Shown piece by piece: positions 46,911 to 54,583 of a stretch of DNA of 64,000 nucleotides; the stretch's first letter is position 1, and the number at the start of each line of letters is the position of its first letter. The notes beneath the pieces are model-generated. The model did not search any database. It was not told the DNA's origin and worked only from the letters and a program-made list of their open reading frames with translations. The stretch comes from Rhodococcus oryzae (GTDB lineage Bacteria; Actinomycetota; Actinomycetes; Mycobacteriales; Mycobacteriaceae): NCBI RefSeq assembly GCF_005049235.1, contig NZ_SUMD01000007.1, forward strand, positions 124,001 to 188,000, read 5' to 3'. The position numbers and the translations under genes were made by a program.

Positions 46911-48643
46911 AGCTGCGCGTACCGTCCGCCGGCCGCGACCAGCTCGTCGTGAGCGCCCTCCTCGACGACCTCGCCGTGCTCGAGCACCAGCACCCGATCC
47001 GCGGTGGACGCCTGTGTGAGCCGGTGGGCCACCACCAGCGTGGTGCGCCCCCTGGTCGCCGCCTCCGCCGCCACCTCGAGGTCCCGCGCACCCGCGCTGC
47101 CCGCCTCGGCGGTGGCCTCGTCGAGCACCGCCACCGCGGGATCGGCCAGCACCAGGCGGGCCAGGGCCAGCTGCTGCGCCTGGGCCGCGGTCAGGGTGTG
47201 TCCGCCCTCGCCGACCTCGGTGTCGAGTCCGTCATCGAGGGCGTCCGCCCAACCGAGCGCCCCGACGGTGTCCAGCGCCGCCCGCGCCTGCGCCACGGTC
47301 GCCTCCGGCCGGGCCAGGCGCAGGTCCTCGATCAGCGGGCCTGCGAAGACGTGCACCTCCTGGCTCACGATCACCACCTGCTCACGCAGACTGCCGCCGA
47401 GCTCCGCCAGCGGGACCCCGCCGATGGACACCTCGCCCGCGGTGGGCGTGACCGAGCCCGACGCGATCGCCGCCACGGTCGTCTTCCCGGCACCGGTCGA
47501 GCCGACCAGCGCCACCCGCGTCCCCGGCTCGATGCGGAGATCGATGCCGCGCACCACCTCCCGGGATCCGTCGTAGCTGTGCCGGACCCCGGTCAGACGC
47601 AGTTCCGCCGACGCGGGCACCGCCCCCGACGGGGACGCGTTCTCCGCCGGGATGTTCACCACACCGACCAGTCGCGCCAGGCTCGCGCCCGCCGACTGGA
47701 TCTCGCCGAAGGTGTACATCAACATGCCGATCGGGTTGAACAGCCGGTGGAACAGCAGGGCGGCGGCCGTGGTCTCGCCGACGGTCACCAGGTCGCCCTT
47801 CACCAGAACGAAGCCGACCACCAGGATCACCGAGAGCCCGACGAACTCGGCCCGGTTGCCGCGGCCGGCGAACCGGGTGAAGAGGGTGAACACCCCGGTC
47901 GCGATGTCCCTGGCCTTTCCGGACGCCCGGTCGATCTCCGCCAGGTGCACGTCCTCGAGCCCGTACGCACGGACCGTGCGCGCGCCCTGCATGCTGCTGA
48001 TCAGTGCCTGGGACCGCTCCCCCATCGCGACCCGCTCCGCGGCGAACATCGGGCCCGACCGCGGCAGGTACCAGCGCAGAGCGAGCGCGTACATCGGCAG
48101 CGCCACGGCGCCTGCCAGGCCGAGCCGCCAGTCGATGCCGAGCATCGCGATCATGCTCAGCGCCACCAGCAACACCGCCGAGACCAGGTTCGGCACCACA
48201 TCGGAGACGGCCTTGCCGATCACCGAGATGTCGTCGCCGACGCGGGAGAGCAAGTCCCCCTTGCCCACCCGCTCGACCGTCGCGATCGGCAGGGTCAGTG
48301 CCCGCTCGACTGTCCGCTCCCGCAGCCGCGCGAGCATGCCCTCGCCGAGACGGCTGATCAGCACCGAACCCCAGCCGGCGAACAGCCCGCCGAGCAATGC
48401 GGCCACGGCGATGACCGCGACCACCCCGACGATGATCTCGGTCGGTGCCTTCGCCTGGACCCGGTCGACCAGGATCCCGAACACGTAGATCGGCACCAGG
48501 GACACGGCCGCACCGACCGTCCCGACGGCGAGCGTGAGCCCCGTCAGGCGACGGACGCGCGCGAACTCGGCTCGCAGCCAGGCCCAGCTCTCCCCCGCCG
48601 TCGCGATCGGGAGCAGGGGCCGGTGCTCTGCGGTGAGGCTCAT
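46886..48643 (-). CDS. ABC exporter half, intact Walker motifs but degenerate signature
   Basis: The 585-residue protein has a six-helix membrane domain (about 30-320) and a nucleotide-binding domain (about 345-585). Walker A is intact (G-S-T-G-A-G-K-T-T), as are the Q loop (IVSQEVHVFAG), Walker B with catalytic Glu (V-A-V-L-D-E-A) and the switch His (LVVAHRLTQ). The ABC signature, normally L-S-G-G-Q, reads L-T-A-A-Q. Its partner, encoded just upstream with a four-base overlap, has the opposite defects. Together they form a heterodimer with one working ATP site. The fold and pairing recall YbtP/YbtQ and IrtA/IrtB siderophore transporters, but this one lacks a siderophore-reductase domain. An iron-box-like site upstream of the pair supports a siderophore role. 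Confidence 0.85.
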   Translation of the reverse strand: MSLTAEHRPLLPIATAGESWAWLRAEFARVRRLTGLTLAVGTVGAAVSLVPIYVFGILVDRVQAKAPTEIIVGVVAVIAVAALLGGLFAGWGSVLISRLGEGMLARLRERTVERALTLPIATVERVGKGDLLSRVGDDISVIGKAVSDVVPNLVSAVLLVALSMIAMLGIDWRLGLAGAVALPMYALALRWYLPRSGPMFAAERVAMGERSQALISSMQGARTVRAYGLEDVHLAEIDRASGKARDIATGVFTLFTRFAGRGNRAEFVGLSVILVVGFVLVKGDLVTVGETTAAALLFHRLFNPIGMLMYTFGEIQSAGASLARLVGVVNIPAENASPSGAVPASAELRLTGVRHSYDGSREVVRGIDLRIEPGTRVALVGSTGAGKTTVAAIASGSVTPTAGEVSIGGVPLAELGGSLREQVVIVSQEVHVFAGPLIEDLRLARPEATVAQARAALDTVGALGWADALDDGLDTEVGEGGHTLTAAQAQQLALARLVLADPAVAVLDEATAEAGSAGARDLEVAAEAATRGRTTLVVAHRLTQASTADRVLVLEHGEVVEEGAHDELVAAGGRYAQLWAAWSGR

Positions 48644-50400
48644 CGCAGCACCACCTTTCGGTAGTTCTCGTCGGCCGTGGCGAGGTCGGTGTGGGTGCCC
48701 TCACGGACCACGCGGCCCTCGTCGAGCACCAGTACCCGGTCCGCGACCGCCAGCAGCGCGGGGCTGCTGGTGATCAGCACGGTGGTGTGCACCCGCTCGG
48801 GGGCCTCGTGTCCGTTCACGCCATGCCTGAGCCGCGAAATACCCTCCGCGATGGCCTGTTCGGTCACCGCGTCGACGGCGGTGGTCGGATCGTGCAGCAC
48901 CAGCACGGGTGCCTGCGAGAGCAGCGCCCTTGCCAGCGCCACCCGCTGCCGCTGACCCCCGGACAGGCTCGCGCCGCGGTCGGTGACCGGCAGGTCCAGC
49001 CCGTCGGGGTGCGCATCGACGACGTCCACCGCCGCGGAGGCCGTCAACGCCCGGCGCACCTCGGTGTGATCGGCGTCCGGGCTGCCCGCCACCACGTTGG
49101 AGCCGACGGTCCCCGCGAACAGGTCCGAGTTGTGCGGCTCGACGAGGACTGCGCCGCGAGCCTGCGCCAGATCGATATCGGCCAGGTGCACCCCGCCGAC
49201 GGTCACGGTGCCACCGTGGTCGTCGGGCGCGACGTGCCCGGACAGCAGGTGCGCCAGCGCCTCCGCGTCCTGTGGGCGATGCGCCAGCACCCCCACCAGC
49301 TCGCCGGGGTGCGCGTGCAGGTCGAGCCCGCGCAGCGACCGGTAGCTGACATCGGTCAGCTCCAGCGTCACCCGGGGCGGCAGCGCCTGCGACCCGGCCG
49401 GGACCATCGGGGCGGCATCGAGCACCAGCGCGAGCCGATCGGCGGATGCCCTGGCGGTGGCGAGGAAGCCGGGCATCCGGGCGAGGGTGCCGAGCGGCTC
49501 GATGATGAACTGGGACAGCCCGACCACGGTGATCAGCTCGCCGATCGTGATCCGGCCCTGCAGCGCGAACCAGCCGGCAACGCCCGCGACGCCGACTGCC
49601 AGCAGCGCGCTGACCGTCACCGAGGTGCCGACGAAGATCCCGGTGGCCTTGGCCGCGTGCAGCGTCGAACGCAGCGCCTCGCCGCTGGCACCGCGGTAGC
49701 GCGTCGCCGCGGCCCGCTCCGCGCCGAGCCCGCGCAGCGGACGCAGCCCGCTCACCAGGTCGGTGGCCGACCCCGACGCGCGGGCGGTCGCCGCCTGCGC
49801 CGCGGTGGCGCGGCGGGTGATCAGCGGCGCCGCGAGCTGCATCAGGCCGAGGATGAGCGGCGTCCCGATCAGGACGGCGAGGCCGAGCGGGACGTCGATC
49901 ACGAGCAGGGTCACCGCGGAGGCCACCGCGGCGACGAGGGCCGCGACGATGCGCGGGATCACGTCGAGGATCCAGGCCTCGCGGTCCGCGTCGGAGGTGG
50001 AGACGGTGAGCAGTTCACCCGAGCGCAGGTCCGTCCGCACCCCCCTTGGGTGCAGGATCCGGCCCGCCACCTCCACCCGGAGCAGGTGCGCCTCGTTCTG
50101 CATCGCGAACACGATGAATCGGGCGCCCATCCGCCAGGCCGCCGTCAGCACGAGGAACAGCGCCGCCAGCCCCAGCACGGAGACGACGAGCGCACGGGTG
50201 TCACCGGTGGAGATCGCGCGGCCGACGATGATGCCGATGGCGACGGGCACCATCGTCTCGGCGATCTGGTGCACCGCGAGCAGCGCCGTACCGATCGTCA
50301 GGCGTCCCCGGTTCCTGGCGACGGTTCGCCGGAGAATCCCGGCACCGCCGCCGGGCCCACTGGCGGCACCGCCGCCGCGCGCAGATGTGCGCCCCATCAA
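48640..50400 (-). CDS. ABC exporter half, intact signature but no Walker A
   Basis: The 586-residue protein has a six-helix membrane domain (about 35-330) and a nucleotide-binding domain. The ABC signature is intact (LSGGQRQRVALARAL). Walker A is gone: where G-x-x-G-x-G-K-S/T should stand it reads G-V-L-A-H-R-P-Q-D-A-E. Walker B ends H-D-P, with Pro for the catalytic Glu, and the switch His is Ser (L-I-T-S-S-P). Alone it cannot hydrolyse ATP. It should supply the signature to the partner's Walker A. The first eight residues are followed by a Gly/Ala-rich stretch. It is the promoter-proximal gene of the pair, with an iron-box-like 19-mer 34 bases upstream. Confidence 0.85.
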   Translation of the reverse strand: MMGRTSARGGGAASGPGGGAGILRRTVARNRGRLTIGTALLAVHQIAETMVPVAIGIIVGRAISTGDTRALVVSVLGLAALFLVLTAAWRMGARFIVFAMQNEAHLLRVEVAGRILHPRGVRTDLRSGELLTVSTSDADREAWILDVIPRIVAALVAAVASAVTLLVIDVPLGLAVLIGTPLILGLMQLAAPLITRRATAAQAATARASGSATDLVSGLRPLRGLGAERAAATRYRGASGEALRSTLHAAKATGIFVGTSVTVSALLAVGVAGVAGWFALQGRITIGELITVVGLSQFIIEPLGTLARMPGFLATARASADRLALVLDAAPMVPAGSQALPPRVTLELTDVSYRSLRGLDLHAHPGELVGVLAHRPQDAEALAHLLSGHVAPDDHGGTVTVGGVHLADIDLAQARGAVLVEPHNSDLFAGTVGSNVVAGSPDADHTEVRRALTASAAVDVVDAHPDGLDLPVTDRGASLSGGQRQRVALARALLSQAPVLVLHDPTTAVDAVTEQAIAEGISRLRHGVNGHEAPERVHTTVLITSSPALLAVADRVLVLDEGRVVREGTHTDLATADENYRKVVLR

Positions 50401-50433
50401 GCCTCCCGATAATGTGCGGCGATCAGATGCCGC

Positions 50434-50452
50434 TGAAGTTAGTACACCCTAA
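50434..50452 (-). promoter_or_regulatory. Iron-box-like site before the ABC pair
   Basis: On the minus strand TTAGGGTGTACTAACTTCA matches 13 of 19 positions of the IdeR consensus. It also contains the inverted pair GTTAG and CTAAC six bases apart. It lies 34 bases before the first ABC gene. The score is modest, so the call is tentative. Confidence 0.45.
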
Positions 50453-50552
50453 CTGACGTGGAAGTAGCGCCGGACCGCCCGGTTCTCATAGAGTCGCGGA
50501 CACGTACGAACCTGCCGCAGCAGGCGTACTCCGCCCGAGAGGAACAAGCGAC

Positions 50553-50726
50553 ATGGCCGCGAAGACGACCACCGAGAACGACATCGCCGACGAGGAGCTC
50601 GAGCCGGTAGCGGACGAGACCGCCCGCCAGGCACAGCGAGTTGTCGCGGCATATGCGACAGATGCCGACGAATGCCGGATGTTGCTGTCTATGCTCGGCA
50701 TCGGCCCCTCGGCCAAGATCGACTAG
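50553..50726 (+). CDS. Small acidic protein (57 residues) upstream of otsA
   Basis: ATG at 50553 follows a good ribosome site (gagaggaac) and opens a 57-residue frame ending at TAG 50724-50726. The N-terminal half is acidic and polar ([15 protein letters not shown]). The C-terminal half looks folded: [20 protein letters not shown], then L-L-S-M-L-G-I-G-P. It is in the same direction as otsA with 49 bases between, and codon use is that of a normal gene. I do not recognise a named family. The position and intact ribosome site suggest a real gene, perhaps a small partner or regulatory peptide co-transcribed with otsA. Confidence 0.6.
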   Translation: MAAKTTTENDIADEELEPVADETARQAQRVVAAYATDADECRMLLSMLGIGPSAKID

Positions 50727-50775
50727 TCAGCCGGCGCCGGCCGCGGTCGCGGCGGCATCCGAACAAAGGAAGATT

Positions 50776-52233
50776 GTGGGCTCCGCCTCGGAATTTGTTG
50801 TCGTTGCCAACCGGTTGCCCGTCGATCTCGAGACCCTGCCCGACGGCAGCACCAGGTGGAAGCGCAGTCCGGGTGGCCTCGTCACGGCGCTCGAACCGAT
50901 CCTGCGCGGCAAGAAGGGCGCCTGGGTCGGCTGGCCGGGCGTGCCCGACACCGATCTGGGCCCCATCGTCGAGGACGGCATCGAGCTGTACCCCGTGCGC
51001 CTGAGCGCACAGGAGGTCGCCGACTACTACGAGGGCTTCTCCAACGCCACCCTGTGGCCGCTGTACCACGACGTGATCGTCAAGCCGGTCTACGACCGTT
51101 CCTGGTGGAACGCGTACGTCGAGGTCAACCGCCGGTTCGCCGAGGCCACCTCGGCGGCCGCCGCGCACGGCGCGACGGTGTGGATCCAGGACTACCAGCT
51201 CCAGCTGGTGCCGAAGATGCTGCGGATGCTGCGCCCGGACCTGACCATCGGGTTCTTCCTGCACATCCCGTTCCCGCCGGTCGAGCTGTTCATGCAGATG
51301 CCGTGGCGGCGGGAGATCGTCGAGGGCCTGCTGGGCGCCGACCTGATCGGCTTCCACCTGCCGGGCGGCGCACAGAACTTCCTGTACCTGGCGAGGCGGC
51401 TGGCGGGCCAGCCGACGTCGCGGGGCAATGTCGGGGTCCGGTCCAAGCTCGGCGTCGTCCAGGTGGGCTTCCGCAACGTGCGGGTCGGCGCCTTCCCGAT
51501 CTCCATCGACTCGGGCCAGCTCGACGAGCTCTCCCGCAAGAAGTCGATCCGGGACCGTGCCAAGCAGATCCGCAAGGAGCTCGGCAACCCGGAAAAGGTC
51601 ATGCTCGGCGTTGACCGGCTGGACTACACCAAGGGAATCGACGTCCGCCTCAACGCCATTCGTGAGCTGCTCGAGGAGGGCCGGATGGATCCGGCCCAGA
51701 ACATCATGGTCCAGCTCGCCACCCCCAGCCGTGAGCGGGTCGAGAGCTACATCCAGATGCGCGGCGACATCGAACAGCAGGTGGGCCGGATCAACGGCGA
51801 GTTCGGTCAGGTCGGCAGGCCGGTCGTGCACTACCTGCACCGGCCGATCCCCCGCGAGGAGCTGATCGCCTTCTTCGTGGCCGCCGACGTCATGCTGGTG
51901 ACCCCGCTCCGGGATGGCATGAACCTCGTGGCCAAGGAGTACGTGGCCTGCCGCAGCGACCTCGGCGGTGCGCTGTTGCTGAGTGAATTCACCGGCGCCG
52001 CAGCCGAATTGCGTCAGGCATATCAAGCCAACCCGCACGACCTCGACGGCGTCAAGGACGAGATGGTCGCAGCGCTCACCCAGGACCGAGAGGCGGGCCG
52101 ACGCCGGATGCGCGCGATGCGGCGTCAGGTGCTCGCGCACGACGTGGACCGCTGGGCCAAGTCGTTCCTGAACGCGCTCGCGCGGGATTCGGTCGCGGGC
52201 GGCGCGCTGCTCGGCGACGAACTCAAGGCCTGA
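50776..52233 (+). CDS. otsA: Trehalose-6-phosphate synthase
   Basis: GTG at 50776 (ribosome site aaaggaaga) starts a 485-residue GT20 enzyme that makes trehalose 6-phosphate from an NDP-glucose and glucose 6-phosphate. The N-terminal loop [13 protein letters not shown] carries the sugar-phosphate Arg. The acceptor site [11 protein letters not shown] is present. The donor site has Arg and Lys in [12 protein letters not shown] and the [10 protein letters not shown] loop. [10 protein letters not shown] is also characteristic. Trehalose is a stress protectant and, in mycolic-acid bacteria, the carrier for mycolates. No phosphatase gene (otsB) is seen nearby. A strong terminator hairpin follows. 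Confidence 0.95.
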   Translation: MGSASEFVVVANRLPVDLETLPDGSTRWKRSPGGLVTALEPILRGKKGAWVGWPGVPDTDLGPIVEDGIELYPVRLSAQEVADYYEGFSNATLWPLYHDVIVKPVYDRSWWNAYVEVNRRFAEATSAAAAHGATVWIQDYQLQLVPKMLRMLRPDLTIGFFLHIPFPPVELFMQMPWRREIVEGLLGADLIGFHLPGGAQNFLYLARRLAGQPTSRGNVGVRSKLGVVQVGFRNVRVGAFPISIDSGQLDELSRKKSIRDRAKQIRKELGNPEKVMLGVDRLDYTKGIDVRLNAIRELLEEGRMDPAQNIMVQLATPSRERVESYIQMRGDIEQQVGRINGEFGQVGRPVVHYLHRPIPREELIAFFVAADVMLVTPLRDGMNLVAKEYVACRSDLGGALLLSEFTGAAAELRQAYQANPHDLDGVKDEMVAALTQDREAGRRRMRAMRRQVLAHDVDRWAKSFLNALARDSVAGGALLGDELKA

Positions 52234-52237
52234 TACC

Positions 52238-52275
52238 GCAGAAGGGCGCCTCCCCCGGGGTAGGCGCCCTTCTGC
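52238..52275 (+). terminator. Terminator after otsA
   Basis: GCAGAAGGGCGCCT (52238-52251) pairs perfectly with AGGCGCCCTTCTGC (52262-52275), a 14-bp stem with a 10-base loop, starting five bases after the stop codon. Confidence 0.85.
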
Positions 52276-52384
52276 GTGGTCCGTTATACCTGGTAAAGGT
52301 CGGCAGCGGTGTTGACTGCGTCCGGCCCAAGCTCCATGGTGACCTCGCCATGGAGCCGGCCGCACCGAAGGACATCGGACGAGG

Positions 52385-53872
52385 TTAACCGTCGTTTGCG
52401 CTCAACTGCCTCAACCATTGGTCAACCACCTGTGCGGTCGTATGCGCCTCAGTGCTGCACAGTGCGACATGTTCCGCGTCCACGGTCTGGACAGTCTGTT
52501 CGGTTGACCAGCTTTCGATGGGCCACTCGTTGAGGTTGTGCGTTGGTGACGGTTTCGTGCATTTGATGACGAGCGCCTCGCATTCGACAGGCTGATACTC
52601 GAGTTGCAGCAAAAGCTCGAGCCAGCACGCTAGAGCGGTCAACCGTTCGGTGGTGAAGCCGGCAAGGTCGGGGATCATTGCTTCCGTATCGACCACGGCG
52701 TCTCTCGCGGTTGCCATTTGGCGCTCGTTTGCCTCTCGAGCGATAAAGGAATCGAAGATGATCAATCCCTGCAGCCGGGTATTGCTTTGTTCCAGCAATC
52801 GAGCTGCAGTGGCGTGGGCGAGGTTTCCTCCTCCCGACATGCCGGCCAGGACAAATTCGTCGTTCCCAACGGTATCGAGGACGGTCTTGGCGATACTTTC
52901 GATGGCGGCGTCGAGCGACGCCGGTAAGGGCTCATCCGGCTCATATCCCGACAGTGGGATGACCGAGAGACGGCGATGACCGCCCAAATGAGCGGCGAGC
53001 AGAATGTACTGAATATATCCGCCGAGGAATGCCGGGGTGCAGATCAATACAACGTGGGGCAAGGTATCTCCGCCACTATTATGGGGCGTGCCACCGCTGA
53101 GTCCGATGCCCCTCGGTATTCCTGCCGCATAGTGGTCGAATGCCGGGCGGAGTTTCGCAGCCGCAAGAAGGAACTCCAGGCCGTCGCCGAACTTATCGTC
53201 TGCGACCGCCTGTCTGAACATGCGGACAATAGATGGGTCAGCGGATTTGGAGCTCGCTGCGGGAGACTGTTCGACGGACTCGGCGACCACGGTGGCTGGG
53301 TCGGGGGCGTGTCCGATCCCGTTGCGTCGAGGTGCAAACAGGATGTCTCCGCGTATGGCGAGTTGAGGTTCGGCGCTTGCGACTGCGGTGACGGTCATGT
53401 TCCGTACGGCCATGAGTCCGAACAAGTCCCCGAGGCCTTTGTCGGAGGAGTCGGTGTCGACGAGAATGATCCGCCCCGGGTTCTCGGTCTGAGCCGACTT
53501 CACAAGCTCCCATATCGCCGATCCTGCCGGGTGCACAACTTCGTCAGTCGACACCGAAATCGCGCCGCGCGTGAGTACCAGGAAAGGGCTGGAATCGAAG
53601 CGCCGTTGTCCGGACCAGGACTGTAAAGCGGCTGACACCTTCTGTGTCATGACGTGCGTATCCGTTGGGAGCGCACCGGATTCGTCTCTGCGGCAGTCCA
53701 GAACTATGACCTGGGCTGTGTCAGTGTCGGGCCCGTTCAGTGCTTCTGCCCAGTCGCAGGGTGCGACCTCGGGCAATGATGTGGGGGTGGGAATTGTCGA
53801 CCACTCGATGGTGCGATTCTTGTTCATGGATTCGTCCGATGTCTCGACGAGCTGGCCTTGCTCTGTGGTCAT
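52385..53872 (-). CDS. Stand-alone structural-KR/thioesterase protein (PKS module remnant)
   Basis: The 495-residue protein looks like the end of a PKS module with its middle removed. Residues about 20-195 resemble the structural, non-catalytic half of a ketoreductase domain (T-I-E-W-S-T-I-P-T-P, then [40 protein letters not shown]). The catalytic KR half and the carrier protein are missing. A linker leads to a complete thioesterase at about 250-490 with elbow G-M-S-G-G-G, Asp in I-I-F-D-S-F-I, and His in V-D-A-E-H-V-A-L-C. This thioesterase is closely similar to the one ending the PKS at 54,584 (same [10 protein letters not shown] and PLSGY[13 protein letters not shown] runs). It may act as a separate editing thioesterase, or be a deletion relic kept as an open frame. 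Codon use is the least GC-rich in the window. Confidence 0.75.
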   Translation of the reverse strand: MTTEQGQLVETSDESMNKNRTIEWSTIPTPTSLPEVAPCDWAEALNGPDTDTAQVIVLDCRRDESGALPTDTHVMTQKVSAALQSWSGQRRFDSSPFLVLTRGAISVSTDEVVHPAGSAIWELVKSAQTENPGRIILVDTDSSDKGLGDLFGLMAVRNMTVTAVASAEPQLAIRGDILFAPRRNGIGHAPDPATVVAESVEQSPAASSKSADPSIVRMFRQAVADDKFGDGLEFLLAAAKLRPAFDHYAAGIPRGIGLSGGTPHNSGGDTLPHVVLICTPAFLGGYIQYILLAAHLGGHRRLSVIPLSGYEPDEPLPASLDAAIESIAKTVLDTVGNDEFVLAGMSGGGNLAHATAARLLEQSNTRLQGLIIFDSFIAREANERQMATARDAVVDTEAMIPDLAGFTTERLTALACWLELLLQLEYQPVECEALVIKCTKPSPTHNLNEWPIESWSTEQTVQTVDAEHVALCSTEAHTTAQVVDQWLRQLSANDG

Positions 53873-54133
53873 TGCTCAAAGCTCCTGTGCAGTCGCTGAT
53901 TTCGGCGGAATCGACGTATGTTCACAATCGACAATGGCTACTTCTTTCTGGATGGCGGCTGCGGCACCCCGAGGCGTAGAACCTGTTCTTGCGGCTGACG
54001 TGAATGGCCTTGCCGGTGCCCGCTGGCGGTCTGCAATGAACTGACTCGGGGAGCGCTCTGCGCTGCACCACGGCGTCGCCGGCCTGCCATGTCGCCAGCA
54101 TGCCATGAGGAACTGGCGTCGTCCATCGCTTGA

Positions 54134-54149
54134 CTAGAACGTGTTCTTG
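54134..54149. promoter_or_regulatory. KstR-like palindrome in the PKS promoter region
   Basis: CTAGAACGTGTTCTTG contains TAGAACGTGTTCTT, which fits TnnAACnnGTTnnA except at the last base. It resembles the two sites near 7 kb. It may be bound by KstR or another TetR-family repressor, or be chance. Confidence 0.35.
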
Positions 54150-54272
54150 CGTGATGCTGACACGCACTTTGCGAGTTAGCTCATGGGGGTGGGGCGGATG
54201 GACCGGGCGACGGCAATGCCGAGCGATGGCAATCGACTTTCCGCAGACGTCGGTGGCGCCCGGCGGCGTGCG

Positions 54273-54326
54273 CAAGTGACGGCACGGCCGACAGACCAAT
54301 GGCTCACGCAGCCGAGCGCAAGCTGA
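54273..54326 (+). pseudogene. Relic of a thioesterase C-terminus
   Basis: The DNA aligns almost without gaps with the end of the PKS thioesterase at about 60,728-60,781, including the identical run AGACCAATGGCTCACGCAGC. Translated, it reads A-Q-V-T-A-R-P-T-D-Q-W-L-T-Q-P-S-A-S and stops, against [16 protein letters not shown] in the intact gene. It is the tail of a third TE copy whose remainder is lost or unrecognisable. Confidence 0.6.
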
Positions 54327-54353
54327 AGTCAGCTGACGTGACCCTCGCGACAG

Positions 54354-54573
54354 ATGCTGTTGAACTCGAACCGATCTCGCAGATCTTCAGCTGCACCAGA
54401 TGACACTTCGGCGACTATGATCGCCGATCTCGAGCAGATTCATTGCCTAGTCGAATTCGGCGCGATCGGCATATCTCCAGTCGACGGCAGAGGATGCGTT
54501 CGCCGCTTTGTTGAACGACGAGTTCGGTATGCCTAAGTCTTTGCCTGGATTGGGTTCTTGTTCTTTGGAATAG
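54354..54573 (+). pseudogene. Possible decayed PKS C-terminal docking tail
   Basis: One frame reads S-A-A-P-D-D-T-S-A-T-M-I-A-D-L-E-Q-I and then, in a second frame from about 54,481, [19 protein letters not shown]. The second part lines up with the genuine PKS C-terminal tail at the right edge of the window (D-Q-T-L-L-D-L-L-E-D-E-F-G-I-S), sharing the L-L-x-D-E-F-G core. This suggests that the 3' end of a PKS gene once lay here and has decayed by a frameshift. The match is short, so the call is tentative. Confidence 0.35.
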
Positions 54574-54583
54574 AGGTTCCGAA

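Larger units (their letters stand above)
53873..54583. other. Divergent intergenic region with PKS relics
   Basis: This 711-base gap between the structural-KR/TE gene and the PKS gene has no intact gene. It holds a KstR-like palindrome at 54134-54149, a thioesterase-end relic at 54273-54326, and a docking-tail-like relic at 54354-54573. Promoters for both flanking genes must lie here. The short frames in 53,900-54,260 show no recognisable family. Confidence 0.6.

Noticed and set aside
53922-54299. A 125-residue minus-strand frame upstream of the structural-KR/TE gene
   Set aside because: His/Arg-rich, no recognisable domain, no ribosome site, and its region includes a TE relic on the other strand.
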